A DNA stretch of 64,000 nt from Isoetes taiwanensis (lineage: Eukaryota; Streptophyta; Lycopodiopsida; Isoetales; Isoetaceae): positions 18,552,677 to 18,616,676 of the forward strand of contig JAJEKV010000011.1 in the NCBI GenBank assembly GCA_021234155.1, in the 5' to 3' direction. Shown here piece after piece: positions 34,416-46,724 of this stretch; position 1 is the stretch's first letter; every line of letters begins with the position of its first letter. The notes under the pieces were generated by a model. It did not search any database. It was not told the origin of the DNA and worked only from the letters and a program-made list of their open reading frames with translations. Both the position numbers and the translations under genes were made by a program.

Positions 34416-37400
34416 TCATGGAGGTGGCCGGCGTCTTCTTGGAGCTATATCGTCATCTGCTTCTCGATTTGAATGTCTTGATCCCCTTCTTGACCTGATA
34501 ATTTCCCGGTGTCCATCATCTCGTCCCATGCTTCTCCTTTCATACATATCCATTCGTCTCTCTCTATCCAGCTCATCAATTCTGTTTGGTATGTCCTTCA
34601 TTCTACCTGCTCTACCTCTTACATCATCCTTTCTTGCCTCCACAAGTTCATCACCAGAACCTCTACGCAGTTCAGCTGAAGACAATTCTTGCTGAGACAT
34701 GCGCACCGAAGCTGAATTTGTCTGATGCCTGTCGACCAAAGTGCCTTGCCTTTGAAGAGGCTGTCGGTCCAAGAGGTCCCTCGGAGCATTGATATCAGTG
34801 TGGGATGATCTCCTTGGAGATATAGATGGACCTAGCTGATCGGAATATCTTCTGTCGCCATCTCTTCTTTCACCCAGCCTTTTTAAACCAGCTGGAGGTG
34901 AACGTTGGCTGCGTGGTGGCGGCGGTGGTAGGGGCAGTTTTGGAGGTGGGCCAACAGAACTACATCCTGGAGGTGAAGACTCCCGTGGTTCTCTACTGTT
35001 AAATTTGATATGACCTGGCGACCGGCTTTGCGGGGAACGTATTCTTGGAGAAAGACTTCTAGATCTGGACCTTGACCTCCTCTGAGAACGGGAGCCATGC
35101 AAAGACTTGCTTCTAAATGCTGGAGATGATTCTCTTCGATCCCACTTCTCTTGATCCCTGCCAGGGCTCCTAACCATTGGACCACTGCCACGACCATAAG
35201 GTGACATCCTGTGCCTCTCCATCATTCCTGCCCTCATGCCAGGATTCATGTTCATGCCGACTCCTATGTTCATGCCCAAGTTCAATCGCATTTCAGGACC
35301 TACATTAATACCCCTGCCAGGACCTATACCAACTCTTGACCCAACATTGATTCTTTCTGATGGACCAAGACCTCTACCCATGTTAAACATCATTGCTCCA
35401 CCATTCCGACTGCTGCCTGGGAAGGGACGCGATGATGGCCCCCTTGCAGGACTTCCAGGTTTTGTGATTGTTCCATCTGGGGCTACTACAAAGCCACTAC
35501 TTTCCACCTTTGCTGCAGCAACTGCTGCTGCATTAGCTTGTCCGCGAGGACCAAAACCAGCTCCATCTGAGAACCGTCCATGTTTTGGGCCCCATTGCCC
35601 TTGCGCACCTGAACCATTTAACCACGGGTCATGCCTGCCTCTGCCACGAGCTACCAAAGGTGGTCCACGTCCTCGAATTCTTCCTCGTCCAAAATCTCTT
35701 ATATACCCACCTCTTGGCCCAGATTCATGCATGTCATCCATCCTGCAAATGAAAAGAAACGTCGTCAGAACTTGGAAAAATAAGTCCTAACATAAGTCTA
35801 ATTACATTTCAGAAGACCAACCTTTGGCCCTGAAGGTCATGCCTATGTCGGTTATTATCTTCATGCCTGGGCCTGTCTCCAAAACTAGCTCCAGGTAACT
35901 GACGTGTGCTAGAGGAAGTGCCACGACTAGGTCCCACCCAAGTTCCCCTGCCACCCCGCAGGGTATTGTCCTTGACTGCCCTGAGAGCATCCTCTGCCTT
36001 GTCAAACCCTTCAGGCAGCTGATCCCATCCAGAAGCTTTGATTCGTGTAGAGGTGTTAGATGACCTCCTTATGTCTTGATTCGACCTAGAACATTCCTCC
36101 TTATGATCCTCCTTTTCCTTATCATACCCATCCTGAATATACCGATTCCTTTTAGAATCCTCTTCATGGTAATTGTGCTGTGAATCCATTCTAAAATCAA
36201 GCCGGCTATCTTCAATTTCTTCATCAATTTGCTCCCCATTTTCCATCTTACGATGGTTCCACTGCCGGCGAGCTTTGTCTGTCTCTTCCATATTATGTTG
36301 GTCCCAACTGGAGTGGTCAGTATCATGAATTTCACCTTGTTCATCCTCTTCATAGTCAATCTCATCCTGTAAGCCTGCTGAGGTCAGCTCACCTGGTTCT
36401 ACTTCAAAGACATTGCCATTATCTTCATCAGATTCACCATAATCAACGTTCTCTGCTTCCAACTCTGCACCAGCCTGTTCACCCCAGTCAGAAGAAATTT
36501 GGCAATATTCTTCAACTGGTTGTTCATCATTCTGGCATTCTCGATGCTCTCTGCTGTCTGCATTTTCGTCTCCTAAAATGCCTTCTTCTGTCACTTTGCC
36601 AGAAACTAAATCTACTTCATCTTCCCGTAGAAGGTTAGTACTGCGTACTTCCTTGGACCCTAAACCTGCCTCCTGTTCATGACCACTCTCTACTTCTGTA
36701 GTCAAGTTCAAACACGTTTGGCTAGATTCCTCACATGTTCCTTCTACTTTAATATTTTCTGTTTGTAAGATACAAGGTTCTGAATGTATTTCATCTGTAC
36801 TTCTTATCGCAAAGTCTTCAAGAGTTTCTGATACTTTTGGGACGCTGCTAAGTTCGTCCTTATCTACAGGATCAACTGTTTGTGCTCTACGAAGATCGTC
36901 AGATACTTTTGATATGCTGCTAAGTCCTTCGTTATCTACAGGATCGAATGCGTCTGCCCTAGGCAGATCATAACTTGGCTGATCGTCCATGTCACTATAA
37001 TTTGCATGTACCGGAAAAGGACTTGAATCTTCCCCCGGTTTAATCATACTTTCTCTTTCTTCCAACGTCATTTCACCAGGTTCCAATTCATCTTCATCCT
37101 CCCCTTGTAAAGAACTTGGTGGCACATGTTCGGTCTGAAAATTATCTATCTTTGGAGCATGATAAGGTTCTTGATCCAGTTCATCTTCTACTTTAACTTC
37201 TGTTTTGCATTGCTCCGCCTTCACATCTTTCTCGTCGTCATCATTGGCTGTTGAAGGGCCTTCATCCCGTGGTCTTTCCCAGGCTTCCATCTCCATATTT
37301 AAATCCCAATGAGACCTATCATCTATATTGCCACCATTGCCAAATCTGGAACCCAACTGGTTCCCATTCAGAGGCAGATAGTTTTCATCATCTTCACCAA

Positions 37401-37990
37401 GTGGAGATCTTGGAGGTGGAGAGGGAGAACGTACAGCTTCCAATATCTGTATTCTTCTTTTCTTTATGGGAATGGTAGATGCCACATCACTGAATCTACG
37501 GCCAAGTGTCACTTCAGGCTGCATCATGATTTCCAGAAACAAAGTCAGCAATACAGCAAGCATTTTGAAGATAACTGAAAAATGTGTAACCCTTTTTCTG
37601 CCCCCTGCTATTTGAAAAAAAATATGCCATAGTTTGCAGAAATCTAGAGATGGGAAAAAAGTCGTATTCCATCAACTTACCTTAGACAACGAAGAAGTTG
37701 CATCCATTTTCTCGCTTGGCATTTTGGCTTCTATATCCTGTCTTCCATTCCCAGGTGATAAGTTCTCGTCAAAATCCCCTTTCTTATCGCTATGTGCCAA
37801 TGCACTCCGTAGCCTCTTCACACCTCTTAGAGAAGTTTCTGTGTTGGCAGATCTTCTTGCTGACCGCTTCATTGAAGCATTCTTCATTGATGACGTCCCC
37901 TGGCTCAATGCCTGGGGGAACCTGCTCGAAGATACAAGTCTCTGGGCCAAGGTGGCCGTAGTAGTGGTAGCAGTAATAACCCTCAGATAT
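34416..37990 (-). CDS. Plant nuclear protein with acidic N-half and RGG/RS-like C-half (three exons seen)
   Basis: Three exons join in phase: 37990-37681 (donor AAG|GTAAGT), 37518-35822 (acceptor GATGCAG, donor AAAG|GTTGGT) and 35742-34416 (acceptor TTTGCAG, stop TGA). If translation starts at the ATG at 37887 the product has about 1,076 residues. Its order is a basic Ser/Arg start, IPIKKRRI (a likely nuclear signal), a long Glu/Asp-rich region with EPGE motifs, SGWDQLPEGFD, then RGRGRGPP, FVVAPDGTITKPG, repeated GM/NVG units, an RSRSRSRS tract and Pro/Arg-rich end. This build resembles an uncharacterised plant nuclear family of likely RNA-binding or splicing-associated role; I know no established gene name. 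The 5' UTR exon is probably at 38.0-38.6 kb. Confidence 0.8.
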
Positions 37991-37999
37991 CTGCAAGAA

Positions 38000-38700
38000 T
38001 GAAACACCATCCATGTTTTAGAGGCCGCTGCATCTAAACCCGCGAGTTTTTAACCTGCATCTAAAACATTATTCCTTTTCCCTGTCCCTGTACCCTGCCA
38101 TGGTCATATACGTTTTTGCTAAAAGACCTGTTCTTGACCCTGTCTAACAAGAAGCAGAAGCTTCATCCTGCATATGTCATATAGGCTATTACAACCCTGA
38201 AAAAAAGACCCACTTCTCCATATCTCATCACATCAGATGCTCTGCCTCTAATATACCTGTCCTTTAAAATCCCGTTTGCCTTTGATTTGTTTTAAACACG
38301 AGCAGCCCTGCGACCGCCGCCCGAGGTACCGTATTTGAAGCTGAAAAAACTGGGCCGCCGCCGTAGACTATGCTACTATCTGAAAGCCCTAAAGCCATAA
38401 CCATAGCCAGATCCAGCAGTTAAAAAAGGCATGGGAAGAGGGGTATTTAAACCCGATTTAAAAGCTTGAATGGGCTGCTTCTTCCGGCGATGCAGGGGCG
38501 CCGTCCTCCTTGTTGATCCCTTTTCTTCCTCTTTGGTCGCTCTGCTCAACAAAAGAAATACAAAGGAGAGGAAGGAAAAAGAAGTGATGTTGCTGCCCAT
38601 TGCCTAATCCAATAGATTCCGTCCACGTCAGTTATTTTTGACATGTTGGAAAATCCTCTTCTTCCCAGTTAAAGTCGTGTTCTTGTTAAATTTATGTCAC
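38000..38700 (-). promoter_or_regulatory. Probable promoter and 5' leader of the nuclear protein gene
   Basis: On the minus strand, sequence upstream of exon 37990 contains a donor-like GATGCAG|GTTAAA near 38054, a 74-codon frame at 38600-38376, and above it ATTGGAT (inverted CCAAT) and TGACGTGGAC (ACGT-core element) near 38610-38630. No TATA box is apparent. Boundaries are inferred only. Confidence 0.3.
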
Positions 38701-40150
38701 CCCATCTCTAGACATCTTTGTATACCGTTGCCCAAACGAGGTTCTGGTATAAAAATATCATATGATTAGGAATGGTTAGTGTGGGGTTTCATATTAAGGC
38801 CCAGTTTCCACCAGGCCGGCAGATTGCAACCTTGCTTGCAACAAATACCAGTTTATTTGAATCAAAGTGCCGGAATCAGCATTCCACAGAAGTCGTGATA
38901 GTTCTGTAATTGAAGCTTTCTTGAGCTTAGCTGGCATCATTTCGTGCATCTGCCAGCCATCTGCCGGGCAACATCCCCCGTCACAAAAAATTCTTGTAAC
39001 TGACTCCACCTCAGGAATTTCCACCCTGCAGTGGAATCCCAACAGCGGCGTCAGTTGCTTATTTGTTGCCCATCGATTTGTCCTCACAGCAACTGCCGGC
39101 GCAGTGGAATCTAGGCCTAAAATATGTATAAAGTTGAGGTGGACTGGTGAGTTTGATCGATGGTGTTCGTGTTTAGGGCTTTGTTCTTTTTTTTTCATCT
39201 GTCTTCTTGTGGTGCAAAGCTATGGCCAGATTTAGAACGTGCATGTGGCGCTCGGCATTTGGCGACGCTTTCTTGGCTTCCTATGATGTTGGGCAGAGGA
39301 GCTGATGGAACTTGAGGGCTTGGGCATGGCGATACTTGTTTGGGGAGTTGTATGCGATGCCTTATCCAGATTTTAGAGAGGGGAGACGGGATTCTTATAA
39401 TTTTGTTGTAGATCATTATGTGTTTGTTGTGTTCATGTAAATCTCTATTGAATCATTGTGTTTTCTTTTTTGTCATTTTGGGGGTTCTTTATATGAGGAA
39501 GGAGGTTATGCATGCTGCCAAGGGGCGGGTCTATACTTAGAGGCTTGATGTTGATACTATTGATGGTAACCTAATTGATGTTAGTGTCATTTTGAGGCAA
39601 TTTGGAGCAGACGCCTTTTAGCAACGTAGTTAGGTTCTATGCCTTTTGAGAGGAGGAGTGAGCTTGATCACTTACCCTGCCAAACAGTGTTTAGGCTTAA
39701 GCTAAAAACGTGCATTGTTGTGAATGCTAGTATCAAGAGACGGTTTGCCCGGGGTATGGAAAAACCTAATGGTATCTAAGATGTGATTGGCTCTATATTG
39801 TAGAGCTAAGTAAAGGTTTGACCACGTCAAACATATTGCTGGATGGCCAGGATTCTAGATCTTGGCATGGAATATACCTCCATCCTATGGTTGAAATTAC
39901 AAGATAGGAAGGTACAACAATAATATACATATAACAAATTAAATCATGCCTTATGGCTAGATCTTGTTTTATGTAAGTCTTAACGAGCAATAACCCAACA
40001 TATACGAAGGATCATGCAATCTGGCCCATCCTTAGAACCCTTAATCTCAACATACCAAACGCTTAAAAATATTAGCAAAACCTAATCCAAATTTTAAAAT
40101 ACATAGTTGGCCCTAGATTTGTGTACAAAGTAAATTTGTACAAGATGTTG
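38700..40150. other. No firm gene
   Basis: A GC-richer patch at 38800-39420 has open frames on both strands (122 and 134 codons) but no recognisable domain. From 39421 on the sequence is AT-rich and non-coding. Confidence 0.35.
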
Positions 40151-40157
40151 TCAAAAT

Positions 40158-40215
40158 ATATAGTTGAATTGAATTGAATTTATCGTCCATGAAGATCAAT
40201 CAACCATAGTGCAAT
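40158..40215 (-). mobile_element. Very short RTE-like LINE end with (AATTC)n tail
   Basis: Plus-strand GAATT units run into TTATCGTCCATGAAGATCAAT, the end block of the LINE family in minus orientation. Only about 45 bases of the element remain. The tail unit differs from those of the other copies. Confidence 0.6.
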
Positions 40216-40984
40216 GTGGGTACATTATTTTCAAAATATTCTGTGGTTGCCAGAAACATGGATTTAAGGGTCAAACCAACTTTTATTGCAAATGCCAAGT
40301 CATGGAAGTGCATTGTCAAGAATTTTGGCAGTACATGGCCATAAAGAACAATTCCTCAGCAACATTAAAACCATAGTCATAATGATAATTGGTCAACAAT
40401 TAACATCCTCCAAGAATTGAACTTGGATCAATCCATTGAGTGCAACATGCTTGAGGTCCATGCTTTTTGTCCAAGAAACTCCTGCAAATATAGAGCCACA
40501 AATGGCCATCTTCTCGATTCGAAGAAGTCTCTAAGCGTGTGCTTGGCATCTCCTCATTTTGAATAATCCTCTAATCTTCTTTTAGAGTATAAGGCATGGT
40601 AAAAAGGAACAGATATGAGGTGGCTTTGGAATTGAAGCAACCTTCATATAGTCTGCTAAACAAGTAAAGAAAGAAAATAGCATAAAACAAACCATATATT
40701 ATGAAGCAAAATAGTGCTTGTGCCTTATCTACTTTGTTAATTTGGGAATTTCCGGTATGGTGGAAACATTTTTGGTATTTTTTATTGTGGGATATCACTA
40801 TGATTTCGAGTTTTTCCGGCAACTAGAAATAAATCCGGCTTACAAAAATTGGGAAAACATTTTTGCGACAAAAAAAATGGGCGTTGAAGGCTTGGGTTTG
40901 ATCAGATTATGCATGCTTGCTTGCAGGTGGCGCTGGAGCTCTGCATGCTTGCCGGATTAGGATGGCCATGTGAATCGTGAAATG

Positions 40985-40993
40985 TATAAATAG
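40985..40993 (+). promoter_or_regulatory. TATA box
   Basis: TATAAATAG is a canonical plant TATA element. CATGCA-type (RY-like) motifs lie 60-100 bases upstream. It would start transcription near 41015-41025, ahead of the spliced coding-like segments at 41.2-42.3 kb. Confidence 0.45.
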
Positions 40994-41649
40994 AGGAGAT
41001 CAAGGCAGACGGTGGACAAAGATCTGAGATATGCAGCCTAGCTCCAGATTTTTTGTACAAAAACTTACCTATTTCGATTTGACAAATTTCGACTTCGGCC
41101 ATATCCCTTTGGTCGGATTTAAACCCAAGAACTGTGGGCATTTAATTGAGCATCAGTTGTGATGCCAGATTGAGGGACACGAGAGTGGAAGCAGAATGTG
41201 TTTTTTCACATGAAAATAAGGTCAGATGCTGGGTTGGAGCTGAAACTATTCAAGGATAACTTCTCCGGGAATCCACCGCCATATCAATTGCTGGTAGAGC
41301 ATCGATATATGCTCCACCAAATCTGTCTAATGACAAACATGCGGCATCCTGGGTTTATAGATGGGCAGGGCCTGAGCAGGATTGGATATCCAGGCCTCTT
41401 TGGCAGCCAAAGAACTCGCCGGATCTTGAGGCCTTCACCTCTGCATGTCAATCATTCTGCCATTCTAAATCGGTTGTCATCTAGCCAGAAAAGGTAACGT
41501 TGCTTTTCTCTTCCACTTCAAATTCTAGGAGGATCCATATATCATCAAGATTATTCTGACATGCTTTTCATTCGGGGTTGTATTTCTGTCAGATTCAGAG
41601 AGCCCAGCAAATAGACGGCCAAGGCCAAGTTACTGGGCATTAACATGGT

Positions 41650-41757
41650 ACCTCTACATATGCTCCTGTTTCTCAGTATGTAGATGTTACTGTCTGGAAG
41701 ATTACCTCTACATATGCTCCTGTTTCTCAGTATGTAGATGTTACTGTCTGGAAGATT
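41650..41757. repeat. Perfect 54-bp tandem duplication
   Basis: Two identical adjacent 54-base units start ACCTCTACATATGCTCC. Each contains an internal inverted repeat CTACATA...TATGTAG. Identity suggests a very recent event. Confidence 0.9.
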
Positions 41758-41874
41758 AAAAAACATGAACAGGGTTTGTAAAGGTAGGTTGTAGCTGTAG
41801 CTATAGCTAGAGGATTTTATTTCTTGGTTAGAATGATGTTGATTGGAATATTACATAGGCTGGCATTATTTCAG

Positions 41875-42294
41875 TGATTGCAGCAAGCACTGGTAATCTG
41901 AAAATATGTCGGAATTGCAAACAGCAATTTGATCCTTCCAAAAATCATCCTGAGGCATGTAAATATCATTCAGCCCATTTTGGTGGTAAGGTCTGCCACT
42001 TATATGGTAGTTATTATATTTGTCATGAAAATTTTCTAATCAAGGTATTTCTTTCCCCTTTTCTCTAAGGTTCTTTATAGTGATTACAAAAGATGCTGAA
42101 GATGCTGACATGGATTGATACCACAGGTCATTAAGGAAACACAGCTTAAGGGTTTACATTACAAGGTGGAGTATAGAAATATTGTCTGTGATTTCATTGT
42201 TTGTTGGCTTTGACAAATGTATGCATCTCTATTTGTAGGTTTTGCAACCAGATATGCATCTGCTAAAAAAGACTCTTCATTAAACTGCATCAAG
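41875..42294 (+). CDS. Zinc-binding (CHORD-like Cys/His) protein, partial two-exon model
   Basis: Exon 41875-41985 (acceptor TTTCAG, donor GGTG|GTAAGG) encodes ICRNCKQQFDPSKNHPEACK followed by YHSAHFGG. This matches the C..C...FDP..N....C.YH pattern of CHORD-like zinc modules and of a small plant family with the same signature. The next splice-flanked stretch 42239-42294 (TTTGTAG, GTAAAG) continues in phase, encoding FATRYASAKKDSSLNCIK. The usual WHCCG half of the motif is not found downstream, so the gene is truncated or has a distant exon. The open frame at 41210-41493, ending in a donor, does not join in phase. TATA at 40985. Confidence 0.35.
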
Positions 42295-42474
42295 GTAAAG
42301 CTTTACTTTGGAGTTGATCATTGCAAGCGATCAAACACGATTTGTAATTATTGTTTTAGATCCATCACAGATTTTTAGTGGTATTTGTGCCATTTGTTAC
42401 TTTAAATGTAATATAATCATCTTATTTTTGAACTTGGTGAACATTAGTAGTTTCAAACAATCCATGTGACTTGA

Positions 42475-43790
42475 TTATGCAGAGAAAAACCACAGAGAAA
42501 AACCACTTAGCACAGGCAGAATTTCCAGGCAGCTTAACATTGTACTAGAGTTTTTGCCACAGTTATTATTGTCGATATTCCAGTAACGTGATGCAAGAAG
42601 AGGACTCTATTTCATAGTCACTGTAAGATGGATTAGCAGCAATAATCCTGCCATGATGTTCTTATTGGGTTTCATTCAGTGATCAGGACTGGGCTTACCA
42701 TCATTCTCTCTGTCCATATTCTGCAGAAAGTAATGTCCCAATGAATGTCCATATTTCTGTAGCCATCTACTCTCAATGTCCATATTCTGCAGAAAGTAAT
42801 GTACCAATGAATGTCCATATTTCTGTAGCCATCAACATGTTATCTTTGAGACTACATGTTCTTAGAAATTTGTGATCAGGACTGAATTGTATATGTTGTA
42901 ATCAATTCTTAGTAGTTGGAGCCATACAATGGATAATATATATCACTTCAATGAGTAGCATTTAGGTATGCAACTGGCCTGCCTTCTTCTGTTGCAGATT
43001 TTTAGTGATATATGTGCCATTACCTGGTGAATATGTATTTTAAACAACCCATATGATTTGATTATGCACAAGCAAACCGTTCAGCACATGCAGAATACCC
43101 ATGCAATATTAAGATTGTGCTGGAGTTTTTGCCCATAGTTATTGCTGCGGATATTACAGTAATATGATACAAGAGAACTTTATTTTCATAGTCACTACAA
43201 GATGGACTTGATTATGCACAAGAAAACCATTCAGCACAGGCAGAATACCCAAGCAGTATTAAGATTGTGCTGGAGTTTTTGCCCGCAGTTATTGCTGCGG
43301 ATATTACAGTAATGTGATACAAGAGAACTTTATTTTCATAGTCACTATAAGATGGATTAGCAAAAATAATCCTGCCATGCATTCTGTGATGAAGATTGGG
43401 CTTACCGTCATATTCTATGTCCATGTTTTGCACAAATCATTAACCTACAAATGGACTTGAAGATTATGACCTTTCTAAATCAATTCAATGATTAAATTGC
43501 ATGGGATGTGCAAAGTTTTGGGAGGCGCCTGGAAAGTATTTCAAGCAATGTCCTAAAGAAATATGCTTTTCCCATTCAAGAATCATTCAAGACACCAAAC
43601 ATGTACTTTTAATATAGCCATCCATATGCTATCTTTGAGTTTTGCTATAGCCATCTACATGTTGTCTTTGAGGTTACTGTTTACATGTTCTTAGCAATTT
43701 GTGACTAGGACTTAATTGTATATTTTGCATCAATTCTTAGTGGCTGGAGTCATGCAATGGATAATATATCAGTTCAATGTACAACGTTGT
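42475..43790. repeat. Segmental duplications, three copies of a ~150-bp block and two of its flank
   Basis: A block with GGAGTTTTTGCC...GTTATT..TG.GGATATT.CAGTAA is present at 42475-42640, 43060-43205 and 43205-43360. A second part (ATGTTCTTAG.AATTTGTGA through CAATGGATAATATAT) is present at 42845-42950 and 43670-43770. Inside the first unit, 42714-42834 is itself a 64-base pair of repeats. The area is non-coding. Confidence 0.7.
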
Positions 43791-44605
43791 TCTTCTATAG
43801 CTCTATCCATATCCCAAGTCTCTAGAGTTTATGCATTTGATCCCTTGCCATTTTGCCAAATCAAATAAAAATGGATGTGCACCAGCTAGCACATTAGAAA
43901 TGGTGTTGCTAAGGCTCTTGCTTCAAAATAACATCAATAATCATTACAAGATATTTTTTGTAGAAGATGTAAAAGGAGAGGATGTACTTTTCCATTTACC
44001 CCACTACAAAAAGAAAAAGAAAAAAATATACAGAGTATGATAGATGTGATTGGCAGCATTTTATCCACGTTGTGGGGGATTCATTATTTCTAACCATCTA
44101 GCTTTTGTTGCGTTGAAAAGGGATTGACAATTGATACATTATTAGCACCTTATGTCAACTCATAAGATCAAGTCATTCGTTTTAGTAATTTTACTATGGT
44201 GTAAATAAAGCAACTTTTAAAGACAAAATGTTGAATCCCATGTCAAATCTATATGTAGGGTACACAATATTTAGATACCAATTTTAACATACAACACTCT
44301 ACACATTTAGAATACAATACAATTCATGATGCTTTTTGATAATTTTTTTGGAACTATATGCTTTAGTCCATTAGCATTGTACATCACAACATGCCTTTGC
44401 ATTGCATCTAAGTTAAGGTCATACTATAACATCTGACATGAAATTCATAATTTTGTGCACAATGGGCTTTTATCTTCATCCATGAATCTTCAAAGTTTGA
44501 ACACAAAGTTTATGCTCATTGTTGCTCCTACAATCTTCAAATGCATATTTGCACGTCATAAATTTCATTTTCGTATAAAAGAACCACTCTCCAAATTGTT
44601 ACTAC

Positions 44606-44633
44606 GCCCGGCAACGCCGGGCACTATAACTAG
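44606..44633 (+). mobile_element. Helitron 3' terminus
   Basis: GCCCGGC-AAC-GCCGGGC forms a perfect 7-bp hairpin (44606-44622). It is followed 7 bases later by CTAG and then T. A short GC hairpin 5-12 bases before CTRR, with T after it, is the diagnostic 3' end of plant Helitrons. The 5' end (TC after A) lies upstream and was not located. Confidence 0.6.
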
Positions 44634-44639
44634 TTTTGA

Positions 44640-45950
44640 TAGAAATTGAGAAGGTGAGCCAAAATACGATCTATGTTGTCTTCTATTCTTAGAGCAAAAG
44701 AAAATGGAACACAACATTGGCATTCTTTCTCGAAAAATAAACACATAAATACAAGCATATTTGGTGATCCTGATCTAACTCTATTCTTAGTCCAGAGCAT
44801 AACACCACCATATTTGGTGATCTCTACACATGATTTTTGCACATAATTCCATTCTTGGTTAGAGGTCTAGAATCCCAAAACTGTGACGTTCCACGTATTT
44901 ATATGTTATACATAGAAATACATGACACAAGGATGTGTTGGCCTGCTTAATGAAACTAGGAGCATAATGATAATACATCAATCATTTACTTACATGATTT
45001 AACCTCATAGTATATGTTACATAGTCTACATCTCCAATATTATCTATGTAACAAGAAATTGAGAGAAACTTAACAGGATAGTATCAACAAGAATGGAAGG
45101 AAAATATTATTATGTAAAAAATGTATAGCATAGAACAGACCCAGCAGCATAATATAGACAAACTGCAAGGGAGACTTAATAAAAAGCATAATTATGATGG
45201 TCCAGGCATAGGGTCTAAATCTGCAGAAGTTAAATAGATCTAGATTACAAAATATACATATTTGTTGTTAACTTAAGATTAGAGTTGTATGAGAGGCCCT
45301 TTTGCGTTGATCAACCCATATGGGTCCCTCAAACACCTGTATGCTTTAAAAGGAATAAATCTATGTGATAGTTACGAAATTTTAAAAGTGAGGATTGGAT
45401 TGTAAAGTTAACTCGAACTTCTACCACCATATTCAATGGCTAGGTCAAATTCCTCAAGATTTTAATATAGTAGCACCTTGAAGTACACTTATTTTTTACA
45501 TTCTATGATCTCATGAAACTTGAACATCTAACAATTAACATAATAGTAATGCCTTTTTTTAAATAGAAATAGACATTAAGTATTACTTATTTTTCAATTT
45601 TCATGTGGTTTGTTAAAAATTGAAGTAGCTCTGGATTATCAAAATCGGAAATCCAGTCCAGAGATTTTCTAAAATAAGCTTCTGATCATCATTTCTTATC
45701 CATAATATTTGAAATGGAATAGAAATTTCAAATTAGCATTGTCAATGCTAAATATAACTCATTTTCCAAGTTTTGTGTGATTTCTTCAAAAGATGAAGTA
45801 GCTATATTCACCCCTTGCAGGACCCATAGCTCCACAAAATTACTCAATATGGTAGTAAAAAAAACCCGAGATTTTTATAAAAATGGTACTATAGGCATTG
45901 GATAGCCATCTATATTCACCATTCTGGGCCTTAAATATCCCCATTAGTAA
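44640..45950. other. AT-rich, nothing recognised
   Basis: No open frame of note, no repeat pair and no RNA gene were seen in this stretch. Confidence 0.4.
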
Positions 45951-45959
45951 CTTGTTGCT

Positions 45960-46720
45960 AGTTCATGAATACATTCAGATTTGATTTCAAGAGCACTAAA
46001 AGGAATGGATTCAAAATTCGAGATGTTTAGCCTGATGAAGTCCATTTCCCTACTGTGGTTGAAGGAAGCATTATTCCCAGCTTTATCCACCTCAGAAATA
46101 TAAAGGTTTTTTAGTAATCATAATACATTTTTCTTCACATTGTCATCATCCGATAAAAACCTTTTCAATAGATTGTCTTTAATGGCCAGGATTTCCAATT
46201 CAAACAAATTTAATAAGCTGAACTGATGAACAGAAAAGAATTGTTCAATTGTGGCTTTGAAGTCAATTAAGAACATATCCATAGAAAGAGCACTATCAGG
46301 TATATAATTGAGCCCAAAAGATAAGACAATCCTAAGCTTAGGACAGTGTACAATGTCCAAATTCATGGTACGAATGTGGCCAATAGCAGGGTCAACAAAC
46401 TTAGCTAAGCTTGAATTTTTGCAAGGAAATTCTTATGGAAGCTGTCTATAAATACCTCAAAATGTTAATATAGTTTATCTCTTAACTGATCAATATATCT
46501 CCATCCGAACAAAATATCTTCTAGGAGTTCATTGGCCAGAGAAGGAATAGGTTTCCAAGGCACTTCCTTGAGATGCTTCTAATGTTAAACTTTCCAAGAA
46601 TTTGGAAAAAAATGTACCACTATTTTTGATCGAGATAAGGTGTCTCTTTCCGTCGCAATCCTTCACCACAAACCTTGAGTTTTGAAAATGATCCTAAAAA
46701 AAGTTTAATTGGATTTTAGA
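45960..46720 (-). pseudogene. Possible Penelope-like (PLE) RT N-terminal region, degenerate
   Basis: The minus strand, across a few stops and at least one frameshift, reads KDCDGKRHLISIKNSGTFF, then HIRTMNLDIVHCPKLR followed by a Gly-Leu-Asn-Tyr stretch (46118-46366), and YISEVDKAGNNASF (about 46100). The order resembles the region before the RT core of Neptune/Naiad-type Penelope-like elements, where H..TG.L.I..N..LR...KG..YR is followed by DKA.NN. Catalytic RT motifs and a GIY-YIG nuclease are not seen. Identification rests on my recall of these motifs and needs a profile search. Confidence 0.4.
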
Positions 46721-46724
46721 GTCC

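Noticed and set aside
38794-39235. Paired open frames (122 and 134 codons)
   Set aside because: No domain, no splice context, and each is on the other's antisense.
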